Below are positions 11,268-22,570 of a DNA stretch of 64,000 nt, one piece after another. Both the position numbers and the translations under genes were made by a program. How positions within the stretch are numbered: position 1 is the first letter of the stretch; the number at the start of each line of letters is the position of its first letter. This DNA comes from Catonia carolina (taxonomy: Eukaryota; Arthropoda; Insecta; Hemiptera; Achilidae), in NCBI GenBank assembly GCA_035578175.1, contig JAQMRL010000003.1, forward strand, positions 56,714,672 to 56,778,671, in the 5' to 3' direction. The notes beneath the pieces are model-generated. The model saw only the letters and a program-made list of their open reading frames with translations, was not told the origin of the DNA and did no database searches.

Positions 11268-12389
11268 AAAAAAATATTGTGCGAAACACTCTCCCAACTT
11301 TCTCTTGCCAATGCAAATAATGAACAATATAACCTAACATTATTAATAAACCATTAGAAATAAACAAAAAAAAAAACTAACCTCAAAAAACCTAACCTAA
11401 TTTTCATCATGAGTGATTTTGTTGTTTTTTTTTGTTTAACGTCCGACTGTTTTGCAATTACTGCTAATGCAGACGGTGAAGAATGAAATGATTTTTGTAA
11501 CGTATGAAAATATGCCGTGCCTGAATGGGATTCGAACCCAAGACCGCATGATGAGAGGCGAGCACGTTACCAACTACGCTAATGCGGCCGGCAAAAATCA
11601 AGAGTGAATGATGAAAAATGAAAACCAACCTTAGTTTGGCTTAATAACCTGAAAAATTATTCTTTGACGGTAAACTAGGCTCTGTAGAGAAATATGTTTC
11701 AAATAAAAGTTGTAGATATTTTAATTTTCTATAGGTTTTATTAGATACCCTTTTGTCGTGAAATGCATTCTAAGGCCGAAATCTTAACAAAATCCATTTT
11801 ACCGATATTTATGAAAAGAAAAAAACGGAAAATCACTAATTACCGCTAAAATAAGCGTTAAAATAAAGAAATGTTTAAAATAAAAGTTGTAAATTTTTAA
11901 ACAGTCTAAACGTTTTATTAATATAAATTTTTTGCTAAAATGCATATTAAGGCTGCAATCTTTAAAACACCATTTTTTTCTTCAAAACCTCAGTCTCCAA
12001 AAACAATTTAGCAGACATGGTGCCTACCGTATCTTGTAGAGCATAAAAAGTGTATTAATTAAATGAGGTGATTTAAAAAAAAATCGTAGGAGCCGTTTTT
12101 GAGGCAATCGCAAAAAAATGAAAAATGACACAAATAAACAATTACTTCCGGTGGAGCAATTTTGATGAACATGTTCGTGTCGAGTTCTGTAGTATTACCT
12201 AACTTAAGTTTCAAGTTTCAACTTCGCACACACACACGCACACACACGATCACACACACAAACCAATCACGAAAAACATGTTTTTGGGTTCAGGAAGTCT
12301 GAAAACGTTTACTTCTAATGAAAACTCGAATTAAAAAAACTACATGAAAACAACACTTTCCTTCCTTATTCATATAGGCAAGAGAAAGT
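11268..12389 (-). repeat. Unclassified dispersed repeat, copy 3 (long form, SINE inserted)
   Basis: Read on the minus strand it starts with the ACTTTC...GAAAGT hairpin (near 12355-12389), passes a CA/GT-rich run and the CTCAAAAACGGCTCCT block, and ends near 11268 with the GAACAATATAACC segment seen in copy 2. Inside, two diverged tandem units of roughly 180 bp are visible (about 11686-11785 and 11866-11965). They share AATAAAAGTTGTA and AAATGCAT..TAAGGC. A SINE-A interrupts it at 11417-11597. The long form may be closer to the parent element than copy 2. Confidence 0.7.
11417..11597 (-). repeat. tRNA-derived SINE-A
   Basis: On the minus strand the head GCCGCATTAGCGTAGTTGG and B box GGTTCGAATCCCA are followed by a CAGGCACGGCATATTTTCAT body and a tail ending GTCGGACGTTAAAC plus poly-A. 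Flanks TCATGAGTGA and TCAAGAGTGA (11407-11416, 11598-11607) look like a target-site duplication with one mismatch. It sits inside dispersed-repeat copy 3 and is therefore younger than that copy. Confidence 0.85.
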
Positions 12390-14079
12390 ATTTAGTCAAA
12401 AAATCTTTTGCAAAATTGAAGTGAATGGTGGCTGTAATTTTATGGTTATAGGAGAGCGTAAGAGTGAACTAAGTTGTAGCATCATTGCTTCTACAATTTT
12501 TAATGATACAGGCCTATTTTGAGAAGCATTTTTATTATCATTAGTAACCCTAGTAAAGATTTTTTTATTCTATTCTCTTCCTTTCTGATAACTGAAGATA
12601 ATTTTAGAACGTATTTTGGATTAAATTCTGATTTTGGTCTAATTGGAGTGCCAATACGTAATAAGAAAAAAAACATTAATAGGTTAACTAGTGGTTAATA
12701 ATTTCAAATATTTTATTCATTCAACAATCTGAAACAATGTTAGAGACGAAAACAAAAAACAGCGTTAAAAATAAGAAAAGTTTAAAATTTATCACTTTAT
12801 TTACTAACACAATAAATTATTTTTCCAACTTGATTTCGAAGAAACTAAATCACTTACGTCCTTCTGCAAAAGATTTAATCAAACCGTCATATAAAAAGTA
12901 AAATAAAAATTACTTACAAAAAGTTACGTTCAATATCACTTATTTCCTTTGAACAATTTATCGTACACCAAGATTTCTTGTAATAAACATTAATTGTTTA
13001 AATTGATTAAGAAAAAAGTATAATATGGAATAATATTAAATAACGTTTTCGGTACATTTTATTAAATAGATTTTCTGAAAGGATTCTAATTGAATTAGTT
13101 TCTCTGGTTTCGTGCCAAAAATAGACATAATCTGAGTTTATGTAAAAAAAGTTTAAAGACTATTAGTTTTAATTATAAGTTTTCTTCAATTTACAAAAAC
13201 TTCATAAAAAATTTAATTTTATTTTTTGAACGAAATCAGGAAGCACATTATTAAGCTTGCAATACAAATATTGTACTTCTTTGGATTGGTTTTATTTTCG
13301 TAACGGGAGTTAATCAATGAATATGTAATGAGTAAACCAAACGGTATACTAATATAAATAATACTTAAAATACGGTATTTACTGCATATTTAAAATGTTT
13401 AATGCACTTAGCGCTATATTGTAGTCATTAATTTTAATAAATTTTAATACCGTATACGAGTATTTGCAACACATTGTTATTTTCTGTTGCTTAAAATTAA
13501 GCTCTGTAGTCGTTGAACTATTAAAAACGAATAAATCTCAAATTTCATTGAAGCTGTTTTTCATAACTTTGTTGAGATCTGTAACAAAACCAAAAGTTTT
13601 AAAATGATTTCCATTTGGGAAAATAGAAAAGGTAACAGACTCTATGAGATCAAGGGAAATTTTGTTTTAAGGACTTCTATAACGTTTTCTCTATTAACCT
13701 ATTTTAGTTTGGTCTGTTGAATGGCCATGAAAATATTTTGAAATTGTAAAGTGATAAATGAATACGTTGTAAAACAGATTAGCAAGTTCATAGAGACCGA
13801 AAGTTTAATACTAAGAAGAGGAACGACTTAGATACAACAGAGAACAAAAGTGTGTTTAGAAAAAATGACGACTAATTAACAACCGGAAATGACCAGAAGA
13901 AATAAAGAAAAACAAGAAAAATTCCAGTGTAAAAATTAAATATCGGGAGTGAAATAGTCACTAATGTAGTTTTTGGTAGACAGAAACGATAAAAGAAGAA
14001 TTATAATAGACTGTACCTTTAAACAGCGGTATTTAAACCAGTATAAGATCTTGATAAAATTTATTTTTTCTTTAACTTT
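12390..14079. other. AT-rich spacer, no gene seen
   Basis: No recognisable frame, repeat or RNA gene. Confidence 0.55.
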
Positions 14080-15334
14080 TGAGACCGCAAAGGATCACTT
14101 TAGTCAGCTATCTAGAAGCTCTCTCAGCATTCTTTTCTCTGATTTATCGGCAATATTCGGTCATTCTGACCGATCTGGCCTGTCTCTCTGCATCTGAAAC
14201 AACGGTTTTAGTACCTCTGTTTACGGTTTTGGTTTTAAATCTAAAGTTTTTGTCTTTAAGTATGTCTGTCTCAACTCTCTTCAGCTCCAGATCCCTATAA
14301 GTTAAACCTAGTTCCTCCATATCCTCTTTGACTTCCTTGATCCAGATTGGTGCTGTTTTTTTTTTTTTTTTTTTTTTTGGCAAACATATTCTTATAATTC
14401 TGTTGATAATTTTTTTTTGGTGTTCTAATTAAATGGCCAGAGAAAGATACCCTTTTCTTTTTCATGGAGTCTATTATTGGCTCATTATCTTCGTAGATAA
14501 TTTTGTTGGGTAAGAGTCTCCATTCCCCATCTTCTTTGTGTTTTTTGCCAATATACAAGTACTAAGGATCCTTTGTTCAAGTTTTTGGATCTTGTCCGTT
14601 CTATTTTTCTGGTTAAGTTTAAATAAATTTTCGGAGCTATACATAATTTATGGTTTGACTACTTTATTACAATGCCTGAGCTTAGTTTGGATTGATAGAT
14701 ATTTTTGTTATAAGTGTCTTTAGTTATTTGCTGGGACCTAATAAATTCTTTAGTCCTCTCATCCCAAGCTATTTTTCATTATTATTGTATTTTTTTCTCC
14801 CAGACAAAAGATAGTAAAAGATTTTACTAGTTCTATCCATTTGTTGTTACGATCCACTTTGCTATGCACATTTGATCCATTGTAATCATTTTGGTTTTTT
14901 CACGGGACATTTTTAAACCAATTTTTCCGGCTATTTGTTCTAGAATTTTTACTTGTTTTTAGCCTCTTCTAAAGTTTTAGCCAAACATGCTAGATCAACG
15001 GCAAAACCCAGACAATTTAGTTTAATATTTTCTCTTTCTCCTCCAATTTTGATGTTTTTAGGATTTTTACTGTACCATTGTCTCATAATGTACTATTCTG
15101 AAGCGCAATTGAAAAGTAATGGAGATAATCCATCCCCTTGTCTTAATCCTGTTTTAATTTCAAAACTTTCTGATAATTTCCCTTAAAATTTAACTTTGAA
15201 ATGAGTTTGTTAGTTAGTCCAATGAAATTAACTAATTTTGGATGGAGTTCTAGATTTCTTAAGATTTTGAGCATAGATGGTCTATGGATACAATCATAAG
15301 TTTTTTAAAGTCCAAAACCTATTTATTATAGGGA
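14080..15334 (-). pseudogene. LINE reverse transcriptase remnant, cut by Jockey-1
   Basis: Minus-strand frames in order: LDFKK (motif A region, about 15300), GLRQGDGLSPLLFN (motif B, near 15130-15170), then CLGFAVDLACL where YADD/FADD would stand. The second catalytic position reads V, so the active site is lost. The C-terminal part near 14295-14558 has DGEWRLLPNKIIYED and KKRVSFSGHLIRTPK. A poly-T run at 14361-14379 adds a Lys tract and a frame break. The 3' end matches the element at 35369-35998 down to a CTGACTAAAGTGATCC segment. The Jockey-1 insertion truncates its 5' side. Confidence 0.8.
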
Positions 15335-15445
15335 GAAAGTAATATTATTATTTTTTTTGTCTTGAATTTTTATTACGGTACTGTACATTGAGCTGCACAA
15401 TTTCCGTAAATGATATTTAAATGGTGGTGGGGAGTTTCGCATTAA

Positions 15446-15475
15446 GGAGAAGAGGTACCCAGTGGCACATTCTCC
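15446..15475 (-). promoter_or_regulatory. 3' UTR stem-loop of Jockey-1
   Basis: On the element strand GGAGAA pairs with TTCTCC around an internal loop and a GT/AC pair, enclosing CCACTGGGT. It lies 28 nt after the ORF2 stop. The loop is identical to that of Jockey-3 and 7 of 9 bases match Jockey-2, although the stems are unrelated in sequence. Confidence 0.6.
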
Positions 15476-15503
15476 ATTTGTAACTATGGGTATTATCCAT
15501 TAT

Positions 15504-18199
15504 TTAGACCAAGAGGTCTCTACTCCATTTTCGCCTTAGACGTCGCACAGGTGAAAAGTTCCTTGTAGCTAGATCACGGGCTAGTTGGTTTGGATGGACA
15601 TCTAGTCGTTCGTGAAATTTACTATACAAGGACGCGGTTAGCTCCTTCACTGTCGGAATTTTTAAATTGTCGTGGAGGGTTTTACTGCTTACATAAAAAG
15701 GAGCGCCAGAAGCAAGTCTTAAGAATTTTGATTGAAAGGCCTGGATCGACTTTAAATTACTCTCTGCCGCTACTCCAAATAGCTGGACACCATAAGTCCA
15801 GATTGGTCTCAAAAGGGTTTTGTGCAATAAAATTTTGGAGCGGAGGTTCAATTTCGATCGAGGGTTAATTAAGCAGTAGAGTAGCTTCTGGCGGCGGTTA
15901 AGTTCTAAACGTTTAGTACGCAGATGATGCTTCCAAGTTAGTCGTCTGTCAAGCCATAAACCAAGATACCGCACCACTCTGGCTTGGGGGATATGAACGT
16001 TTATCAGCATCACAGGTGGACAAGTTTGACGTCGTAAGGTAAACGTAACCTGTGTTGACTTAACTGGGTTCACCTTAATACGCCAACGGGTAAGCCAGTC
16101 CTGTATTAATAAAAGATGTCGCTGTACTAACCTAGAAGCCTCATCCGCGCCCTTTTCCCGTACAAGAATTGCTGTGTCGTCAGCATACGTCGCGGTTACC
16201 GATGTGCCCAAAATAGGCATATCCGATGCAAATACGCTATATAAAACTGGGGATAGTATTGCCCCTTGGGGTACTCCGGCGTTAATTTTGTGCAGCTCAG
16301 AGTAAGCAGTACCGTGCTGGACTTCAAAGAATCTATGCTCTAAAAATGATTTTACAACCAAATAGTACGAGTCACTTAAAACACTTTTCAATTTAAATAG
16401 TAGTCCATCATGCCACACTTTGTCGAACGCGGAGCTGATATCCAAGAAAATCCCAGTGACATACTCTTTCCTTTCTAGACCCTCCGAAATGAAGTCCACA
16501 ACTCGGTGTAGTTGTTGTGTCGTCGAATGTAGCGGCCGAAATCCAAATTGATGAGGTGGAATAATGTTGGCGTCTTCACATTGTTTCTGCAAGCGTGGTA
16601 GTAAGAGGCGTTCGAATAATTTTCCTGTCGTCGGAAGGAGACTGATAGAACGGTAGGATGAAGGTAGGAAAACGGCTTTCCGGGCTTCAAGAAAAGCTTA
16701 ACTACGGCAAATTTCCATTGTCCAGGAACATACGCCACACGAAGGACTGCATTGAATAATAGTAGTAAAAAGCGTAAGCCGTTTCTCGGTAGGTGTTGCA
16801 GTATCTCAGATGTAATGAGATCAAATCCCGGCGATTTTCTCTTTGGCAGCCGTTGTACTGCCTTTTCGACATCATCGATCGTAAATGGTTGTGGAGGCAG
16901 TGAAAGCTGGAGAGGTGACTGCAGTTCTTCATCGACGGTTTGTATAAAATTCACGTCCTGCACATCTTCGTGTGGTTTGAATACACTGGTTAGATGAGTC
17001 GCAAAGAGAGTAGCTTTCTCGTTTTCCGTTTTTGCCCTAGTATCATCTGGTTTTCTCAGTGGCAAAGAAACACTTCGGTGTTGTAAAAGCTTCTTAGATG
17101 TCCGCCATAGTGAGTCTGTGCTTTCATTCATCGATGTTAAAAAAGTCTCAAAATGCTCTGCTTTTAATCTGGCTAATTCATTCTTCAGACGGTTGGCGAG
17201 TCTATTGAGATATTGTTTATCGCCTGGTAGACGAGAATTTTGCCACCTGCGTCAAGCTTGCCTTTTCTCTCGTGTCAGGCGTCTAACATACTGCGGAACA
17301 TCTTGAGTGGTAGGGTAACGTTTAATGGGTGTAGATGATTCCCAGGCAGCTTTCTGTACTTCGGTCGTAACATGTTGCACAGCCTTGTCAAGATCGTCAT
17401 TCGATTTAAGTGGTATGTTTTGCGTTAGGTTGTTCTCAATTTTTTCTTTGAATGAGTCCCAGTTCATTCGTCCAAGATTTAGAGTTGGTTTTGGTGGGAT
17501 CAGCACCGGTTCAGTGCTCAGCGTAGTGATTACAACCGAGTGGTCAGAGGAGAGATCATTTGTAGCTGTAGTTGCAAGGTAGTAGTTTCGCATTCCTTTG
17601 GAGAAAAGAAAATCGAGCAGATCAGGTTGACGGTTTCTAGCAGTGGGCCAATAGGTTGGTGTACCTGGAGAATGTACTTGTAACTGGCCATCACAAATAA
17701 CTTTGTGAAGGGCTCGACCTCTTGATGTTGTAAGACGTGAGCCCCAGGCTGGATGTTTGGCGTTGAAATCTCCTCCTGCAATGAAGCAATCGCCTAGATC
17801 AGAACGCAATTGCTAGAAATGTCTCTCATTTGTCAGCGGGCAAGGTGGGCAGTAGATTGCAGCTGTAATGACGTCAAACCCACGTGTTAACACAGTTATT
17901 GCTGTGGCTTGCAAATGTTCACTAGGTGGTGTCATAGGATGAAAATAATGTTGGATTCCTCGTCGTATTAATATTGCAGTTCCACCATGACCTGTATCGT
18001 CTGGATGATCGGTTCTGTAGATGTTAAATCCTTGGATATTCAAGCGACTGCGAGAAGTCAGGTGTGTTTCTGTTAGCAAAGCAATGTCAATACGCTCTTC
18101 ATGTAGAAATAGTTCTACTTCATTTCGGTGTTGAAGGATGCCATTGGCATTCCATAACATGATGACAAGTGAACTAGCTGTTGTTCTATTATTTACCAT
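15504..18199 (-). pseudogene. Jockey-1 ORF2: endonuclease/reverse transcriptase, inactivated
   Basis: The product would nick target DNA and reverse-transcribe the element RNA there. Visible motifs in order are MLWNANGIL and TETHLT (endonuclease N and E residues), GGDFNAKH, SDHSVV, then KRKSPGFDLI, HQFGFRPLHST, FLDISSAFD, AGVPQGAILSP, TATYADDTAIL and YLGLWLDRRLTW, ending WSRDLLV. The damage is a TAG at 17810-17812, a TGA at 17252-17254 and one frameshift near 16660 just before the SYR..S block. It starts at the ATG at 18197-18199, which overlaps the ORF1 stop. It is close in length to the 897-aa intact copy at 37828-40521. Confidence 0.9.
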
Positions 18200-19463
18200 G
18201 GTTGGTTAAGAGCATCTGGATCAGTTGACTCATCATTGTGATGACCGGAGTGAAGAGGTCTATTATTTCTGTGAGGAAACTTGTAAGCTGATTCGAAATA
18301 TCCTGAGATGTAGGCAAACAGTCATGTCAGCTGGCTTCTGGTCAGATTTCACAGATTGACTGTACGTGGAGAATCGACGAGGTGGAGTTTTTGGTAACGT
18401 AATTGTTTGACTACGAGTTTCAGAGGTACCAGGTGGCGGTAAGATTGGATAGTTAGAATCTGTTGAAGACAATTTCTTCGTATCGGTCACTGTTCATGCT
18501 GAAGATCGACGGTGCTGTAATTGGCGGTGTACTGTACAACCTCTGTAATTGGATGGGTGTGCCCCACCGCATAAAACACATGTCGGCGGTGTTTCTCGGG
18601 TTTTAGAGCATGAGCTCGACTCGTGTGGACCTGCACACCGCACACAGCGGGGTAATAAATTACAGTAGGTTTTAGTGTGACCGTATCGTTGGCAGCGGGC
18701 ACACTGAGCGATTTGTCGCCTTTGCCTCGGTTCTTCGATTTTAACTTTGCATTGGAGCAGTGCGGTCAAGTCAAAAATTTCACCATTTTTCTTATCTGGC
18801 TCCAAATCAATGTAAAAAAGTGGTAACTACTTTATCGCGAGACAGTATGTTTGTCACATTACGCACCTTAAACTCTAATTTCGTAATTTCCTCGCTAATT
18901 ATTTCTGAGGGTATAGTGTGGTGCAACCCTCGTACTACTACACGATATTCTTCGTCCTCCTTTAATTGGTAAGTGTAGAATTCTGCGTTGTTAGTGCGCA
19001 GGCACTGTACTAGCCTCCTATAATCATCAGAATGTAGTGTGTAGATAGTGATGCCAGTTCTTGTAGCGGTACAGCGGTATTTATCTGTACCTAGCAAATT
19101 CGTGAGATAACCCTGAAATTTCACGAAATCCACGTCTGATTTCAAGTGCACAGGAGGAGGCCTCGACTGTTTTGTTGTAATGGGTGATGTACTGGAGTTA
19201 CCTGTAACGCTTTCTTCTACTGCATCTGCTGCAGTCGGAAGTGGGTCGAATCTGTTCGAAATTGGGACGTGTTTGTCTCTCACTCGAGGGTCCCTAAAAC
19301 GTTTTGTTGAACTATTTTGCAGACTATTTTCATGTAATTGCCTTTTTCTCTTGGGAACGACATCTGTCCACTCTATTCTATCTGTATCGCTAGAATTGTT
19401 GTCGACGTGAGCACTTATTATCGACAACATTTCGGACGTGCTCATTGTTGCCTGATCGGCCAT
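18189..19463 (-). pseudogene. Jockey-1 ORF1: gag-like zinc-knuckle protein, frameshifted
   Basis: The first frame (18807-19463) starts with ATG and holds an N-terminal Ser/Asp-rich part, ISNRFDPLP, and a region like the pre-C2HC domain (TYQLKEDEEYRVVVRGLHH). A frameshift near 18806 leads to the frame with three knuckles: CARCQRYGHTKTYC, CVRCAGPHESSSC and CVLCGGAHPSNYRGC. A stop at 18494-18496 and another shift separate the Pro/Thr-rich C-terminus (18263-18490). The protein would bind element RNA. Its stop (TAA, 18189-18191) overlaps the ORF2 ATG, which suggests coupled translation of ORF2. Confidence 0.88.
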
Positions 19464-19475
19464 GGCCGTAGGCGA

Positions 19476-19574
19476 CTGATAAAAATATTAAAAACAAATA
19501 AACTATAAAGTTCAGATGTAAACTAAAATAGGTAAATTATATTGTGCATATAATGTTAAATATTTGCTACTCAC
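19476..19574 (-). other. Intron-like segment in the Jockey-1 5' UTR
   Basis: On the minus strand the segment begins GTGAGTAGC directly after AAACG and ends with a T-rich stretch and ATCAG, 13 nt before the ORF1 ATG. Both ends are close to consensus splice sites and the 99-bp length suits an insect intron. An element that moves through RNA should lose introns, so it may be chance or inefficiently spliced. Confidence 0.25.
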
Positions 19575-19701
19575 CGTTTGCTGCAAAAGTCTTGCTGGTT
19601 TTAATATTTTAAATAATTTTTGCTGCGGAAAGTAATATTAAAACGTTTTTGTTTAAAAGAAAACTAACAAATTTTTACAAATATTTGTCTAATTGATACG
19701 G

Positions 19702-20308
19702 TGTAGGAGAAAGAATATCATCCCCACTAGGAATTAGCCAAATTTTAAATATTATGTATGTCCCAAGTTGTGATGATTTATACTATTTAACACAAAGTAA
19801 CAGAAACACTGATTATTCAGTTATATGAATGCTCTTTTATTGATTTATTATCATTATTTTTTTTGTATTTTAATATATTATTATAATTTTTCTGTATTTT
19901 AATGTATTGTTATCTAGTTGACAAATTTCATTCTTTTAAATTTATATTTTCTCAAATTGTAATACTATTTGACATATTCTAATAGTGCACCATTTTATAT
20001 TTATACGTTTTATAAAATTATTTTATGTTAATATACATTTTGTTTTAAATTATCAAAGAAATTTACTTGAGTTTAATGTAGGACTGTCTGCTTCATTGGC
20101 CCCCCCAGCCCCACACTGAAGAAATAATTTTTTTAAAAAATCCTTCTTATTCTCAGTCGCTTAGCAACAAGACTTTTGTTTATTAAATATGTTAATTTTT
20201 AAATATTTCTTTAATATCTAATTTCAACCAGCTGTTTTTATTTACATATCATACTTTAATATCAAAACATAAACACAGTTACTTGTCAATTCATTTTGGC
20301 TTGCTACA
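19702..20308 (-). repeat. 3' LTR of the SAP-gag element
   Basis: It starts TGTAGGAGAAAG and ends TTGCTACA on the plus strand. It matches 23550-24125 throughout, with a few substitutions, a longer C run (GGCCCCCCCAG against GGCCCCCAG) and about 30 extra bp near 19870-19900. That extra piece looks like a local duplication of GTATTTTAAT. The interior next to it (GAGGGTAA on the minus strand) may be a weak polypurine tract. Confidence 0.92.
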
Positions 20309-20679
20309 AATTACCCTCGACTTAAATTTTGAAAAACAAAGAAAAATTAAATTATAATTTACATTTTGAATTTGTTTTGATAAATTTAAACCTAAATTTG
20401 ACCAAATGTATTAAACATATCTTGCTAAGCAACTTTATAATACCTTTTTTTTATATAATAATATATATATATATATATGTATGTATACAAACATTAACAG
20501 AACAAAACTTAATAGTTTTATTTAAAATTTTCTTATAAACTGTATAACAATAACAACAATAACTAATTCTCTTTTTTCTATAAATTATGTTTAAAATTGC
20601 ATAACTATGTAATTGAACATAACCCTACCAAACATTAGAGTGTGTAAACATTACTGATAAACATTATGTTTATTAGTTT

Positions 20680-20951
20680 TCAAATAATAAAATATAAAAT
20701 AAAACTTAACAACAAACATAACCAACATATATACATAATTTTTTCACATTTATCATGATTAGTGTACCTAGCATCGATATTTATCACAGGCATATTATCT
20801 TTAACAAAACTCATTAGAAATTCATTAAGTTTACCAAGGTTGTTAAATCCTTTGGTTTGGAAATTCCTACCAATATTAACTATATTAATTACATTGTTTT
20901 TAACAACATTCTTCAAAGATGTTTTAGGCTTAAATTCATTGCACTGTTCAC
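20680..20951 (-). pseudogene. C-terminal part of the SAP-gag frame beyond the nested LINE
   Basis: On the minus strand AAT repeats read as Asn codons and pass without a stop into SEQCNEFKPKTSLK, then an Asn/Ile-rich stretch, then LGKLNEFLMSFVKDN and a hydrophobic end, stopping at 20680. This frame lies directly across the LINE insertion from the frame at 22570-23451, which also ends in AAT codons. I infer they were one protein. No capsid or nucleocapsid motif was recognised. Confidence 0.6.
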
Positions 20952-20982
20952 TATTATTATTATTATTATTATTATTATAATC

Positions 20983-22173
20983 GGGTTTCAGAAAGGTAAA
21001 GGCACTGAGAATCTTATGGTTGAAATTAATGACTATATTAATAATAATTTAGATAAGGGTAAATTTGTTATTGCCATATTTATTGACTATTCTCGTGCTT
21101 TTGATACTGTTAATGTAAATATTCTACTTACACGATTGCAAGAAATAGGTGTAGGTGATAGGTTTTTAAGATTGTTTAAAAATTATTTAATTGATAGGAC
21201 ATTTTACGTTAAGATAGCAGAAACTTTTAGTGATATTAGTTTTCTAAAATATGGCGTACCTCAAGGAAGCTGTTTAGGGCCGATTTTGTTTATAATTTAT
21301 GTCAACAAGTTATTCAATATGGTTAAACTATGTAAATTATTCATGTACGCTGATGATGCTGTTCTTTTGTACTCTCATCGAGATATAAATACTTGTATTG
21401 CAACGATGCAGGAGGAATTTGATAGAATTGTAAAGTGGTCATACAGTAATAATTTATTGCTTAATAGTGAAAAAACGAAATCTATGTGTTTTCGGTCACC
21501 TTTTGTAAAAATAGACATTAGATTGCGACAATTTGAGTTGCATAGTTCCAAGTGCTTTAATATTAAATCAAATTGTGATAACTGCTCTAAATTGTTATAT
21601 GTAAATGACTTTAAGTACTTAGGGGTATACTTCGATGTTCATTTAAAATTTCATATTCATACTGCTTTCTTAGTTGATAAGATGAAAAAGTTAGTTGGTT
21701 GTTTTTATTACTTAAGACCTTTAATTGATGAAAAAATTTTTAAGATTGTATACAAATCCTTGGTCGAGTCTATTTTACGCTACGGAGTTCAAATATGGGG
21801 TGGTACGAGTACGGTTCATATAAATAGATTAAAATCTATGCAATTAAGGATTTTAAAATTGGGATTAGGTACTAGACATGTAAATGATAATGAATTGTTT
21901 GAGATATTTGATACACTACCACCAGATAAATATTATAAATTCTTAAATATTTGTAAATACTATAATAATGATAATTACAAGCAAAAAGTAGAGATTCTAT
22001 ACTCTGTTAGACGGCAACTTTATATTATACCTAGATTTTTTAATAATTATGGTGAAAGATCGCTAAAATGTATTATTCCATTATTGTTAAATAGTGTGCC
22101 TGAAAGTATCAGTTTGTCAACAGATACGCAAAAATTTAAAAGAAAAATTAAATTGTGGTTACAAAATATGTGA
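20983..22173 (+). CDS. Reverse transcriptase, partial, frame intact
   Basis: 396 codons from the truncation point to the natural stop are open. Motifs in order: GFQKGKGTENL (the conserved GFRKGRST block, right at the break), AIFIDYSRAFDTVN (motif A with catalytic D), YGVPQGSCLGPILF (motif B), FMYADDAVLLY (motif C with catalytic DD), EKTKSMCF and FKYLGVYFD. The C-terminal domain has SILRYGVQIWGGTS and ends KFKRKIKLWLQ. Known family role: target-primed reverse transcription. The N-terminal third of the protein (endonuclease and early RT blocks) is missing and there is no native start; the open frame upstream to 20857 is antisense gag plus repeat. Lack of stops suggests recent insertion. Confidence 0.88.
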   Translation, partial: GFQKGKGTENLMVEINDYINNNLDKGKFVIAIFIDYSRAFDTVNVNILLTRLQEIGVGDRFLRLFKNYLIDRTFYVKIAETFSDISFLKYGVPQGSCLGPILFIIYVNKLFNMVKLCKLFMYADDAVLLYSHRDINTCIATMQEEFDRIVKWSYSNNLLLNSEKTKSMCFRSPFVKIDIRLRQFELHSSKCFNIKSNCDNCSKLLYVNDFKYLGVYFDVHLKFHIHTAFLVDKMKKLVGCFYYLRPLIDEKIFKIVYKSLVESILRYGVQIWGGTSTVHINRLKSMQLRILKLGLGTRHVNDNELFEIFDTLPPDKYYKFLNICKYYNNDNYKQKVEILYSVRRQLYIIPRFFNNYGERSLKCIIPLLLNSVPESISLSTDTQKFKRKIKLWLQNM

Positions 22174-22484
22174 ATTTATTAAATTGGTTTTTATTAGATG
22201 TTTTTGTACTATTTTTTGTTTCATCTGTTCTTCACAAAGGCTGCTTGTGCGCCTATGCTTTTTTACATTGTTAACAAGTCATTAGTATTAAAGTGAAAAT
22301 TATTTTACAGTATATTAAATATTCATACTAGTTGCAAATATGTATACTTATTTTTTGTTATATTTGTCTTGTATATAATTTTAACTGTATTTGATTGTAT
22401 CATGGGCACCTGATGTTAAGTTCCTTGAACTTATCAGGACCCAAAACTACTAATTTTCAATAAAGTTATTTCTATTTCTATTTC

Positions 22485-22569
<85 letters not shown>
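22485..22569. repeat. ATT trinucleotide microsatellite
   Basis: About 28 repeats form the 3' tail of the nested LINE and continue into the AAT (Asn) codons of the gag-like gene on the other strand. The boundary between tail and target cannot be resolved. Confidence 0.95.

Positions 22570-22570
<1 letters not shown>

Larger units (their letters stand above)
15335..19640 (-). mobile_element. Jockey-1: nearly full-length decayed Jockey-type non-LTR retrotransposon
   Basis: The 13-bp target-site duplication GAAAGTAATATTA lies at 15335-15347 and 19628-19640. Between them, on the minus strand, come a 5' UTR of about 160 bp, ORF1 (gag with zinc knuckles), ORF2 (endonuclease plus reverse transcriptase), a 3' UTR of about 155 bp and a short poly-A (poly-T at 15351-15358). 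The order and the overlap of ORF1 and ORF2 match the Jockey clade. Both frames carry a few stops and frameshifts, so the copy is dead but not old. Confidence 0.9.
20979..22569 (+). mobile_element. 5'-truncated CR1-like non-LTR retrotransposon
   Basis: The element begins abruptly inside the reverse transcriptase domain, directly after an ATT run (20952-20978). It ends with an AATAAA signal (22459-22464), TTCTA repeats and a long ATT tail (22485-22569). 5' truncation and a microsatellite tail are known from CR1/L2-like LINEs. The ATT run on both sides is probably the duplicated target. It lies opposite in orientation to the surrounding LTR element. Confidence 0.85.

Noticed and set aside
20857..20982. 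N-terminal extension of the reverse transcriptase frame with a poly-Ile run
   Set aside because: It is antisense to the gag-like frame and reads through the ATT repeat; the LINE itself begins at about 20979.
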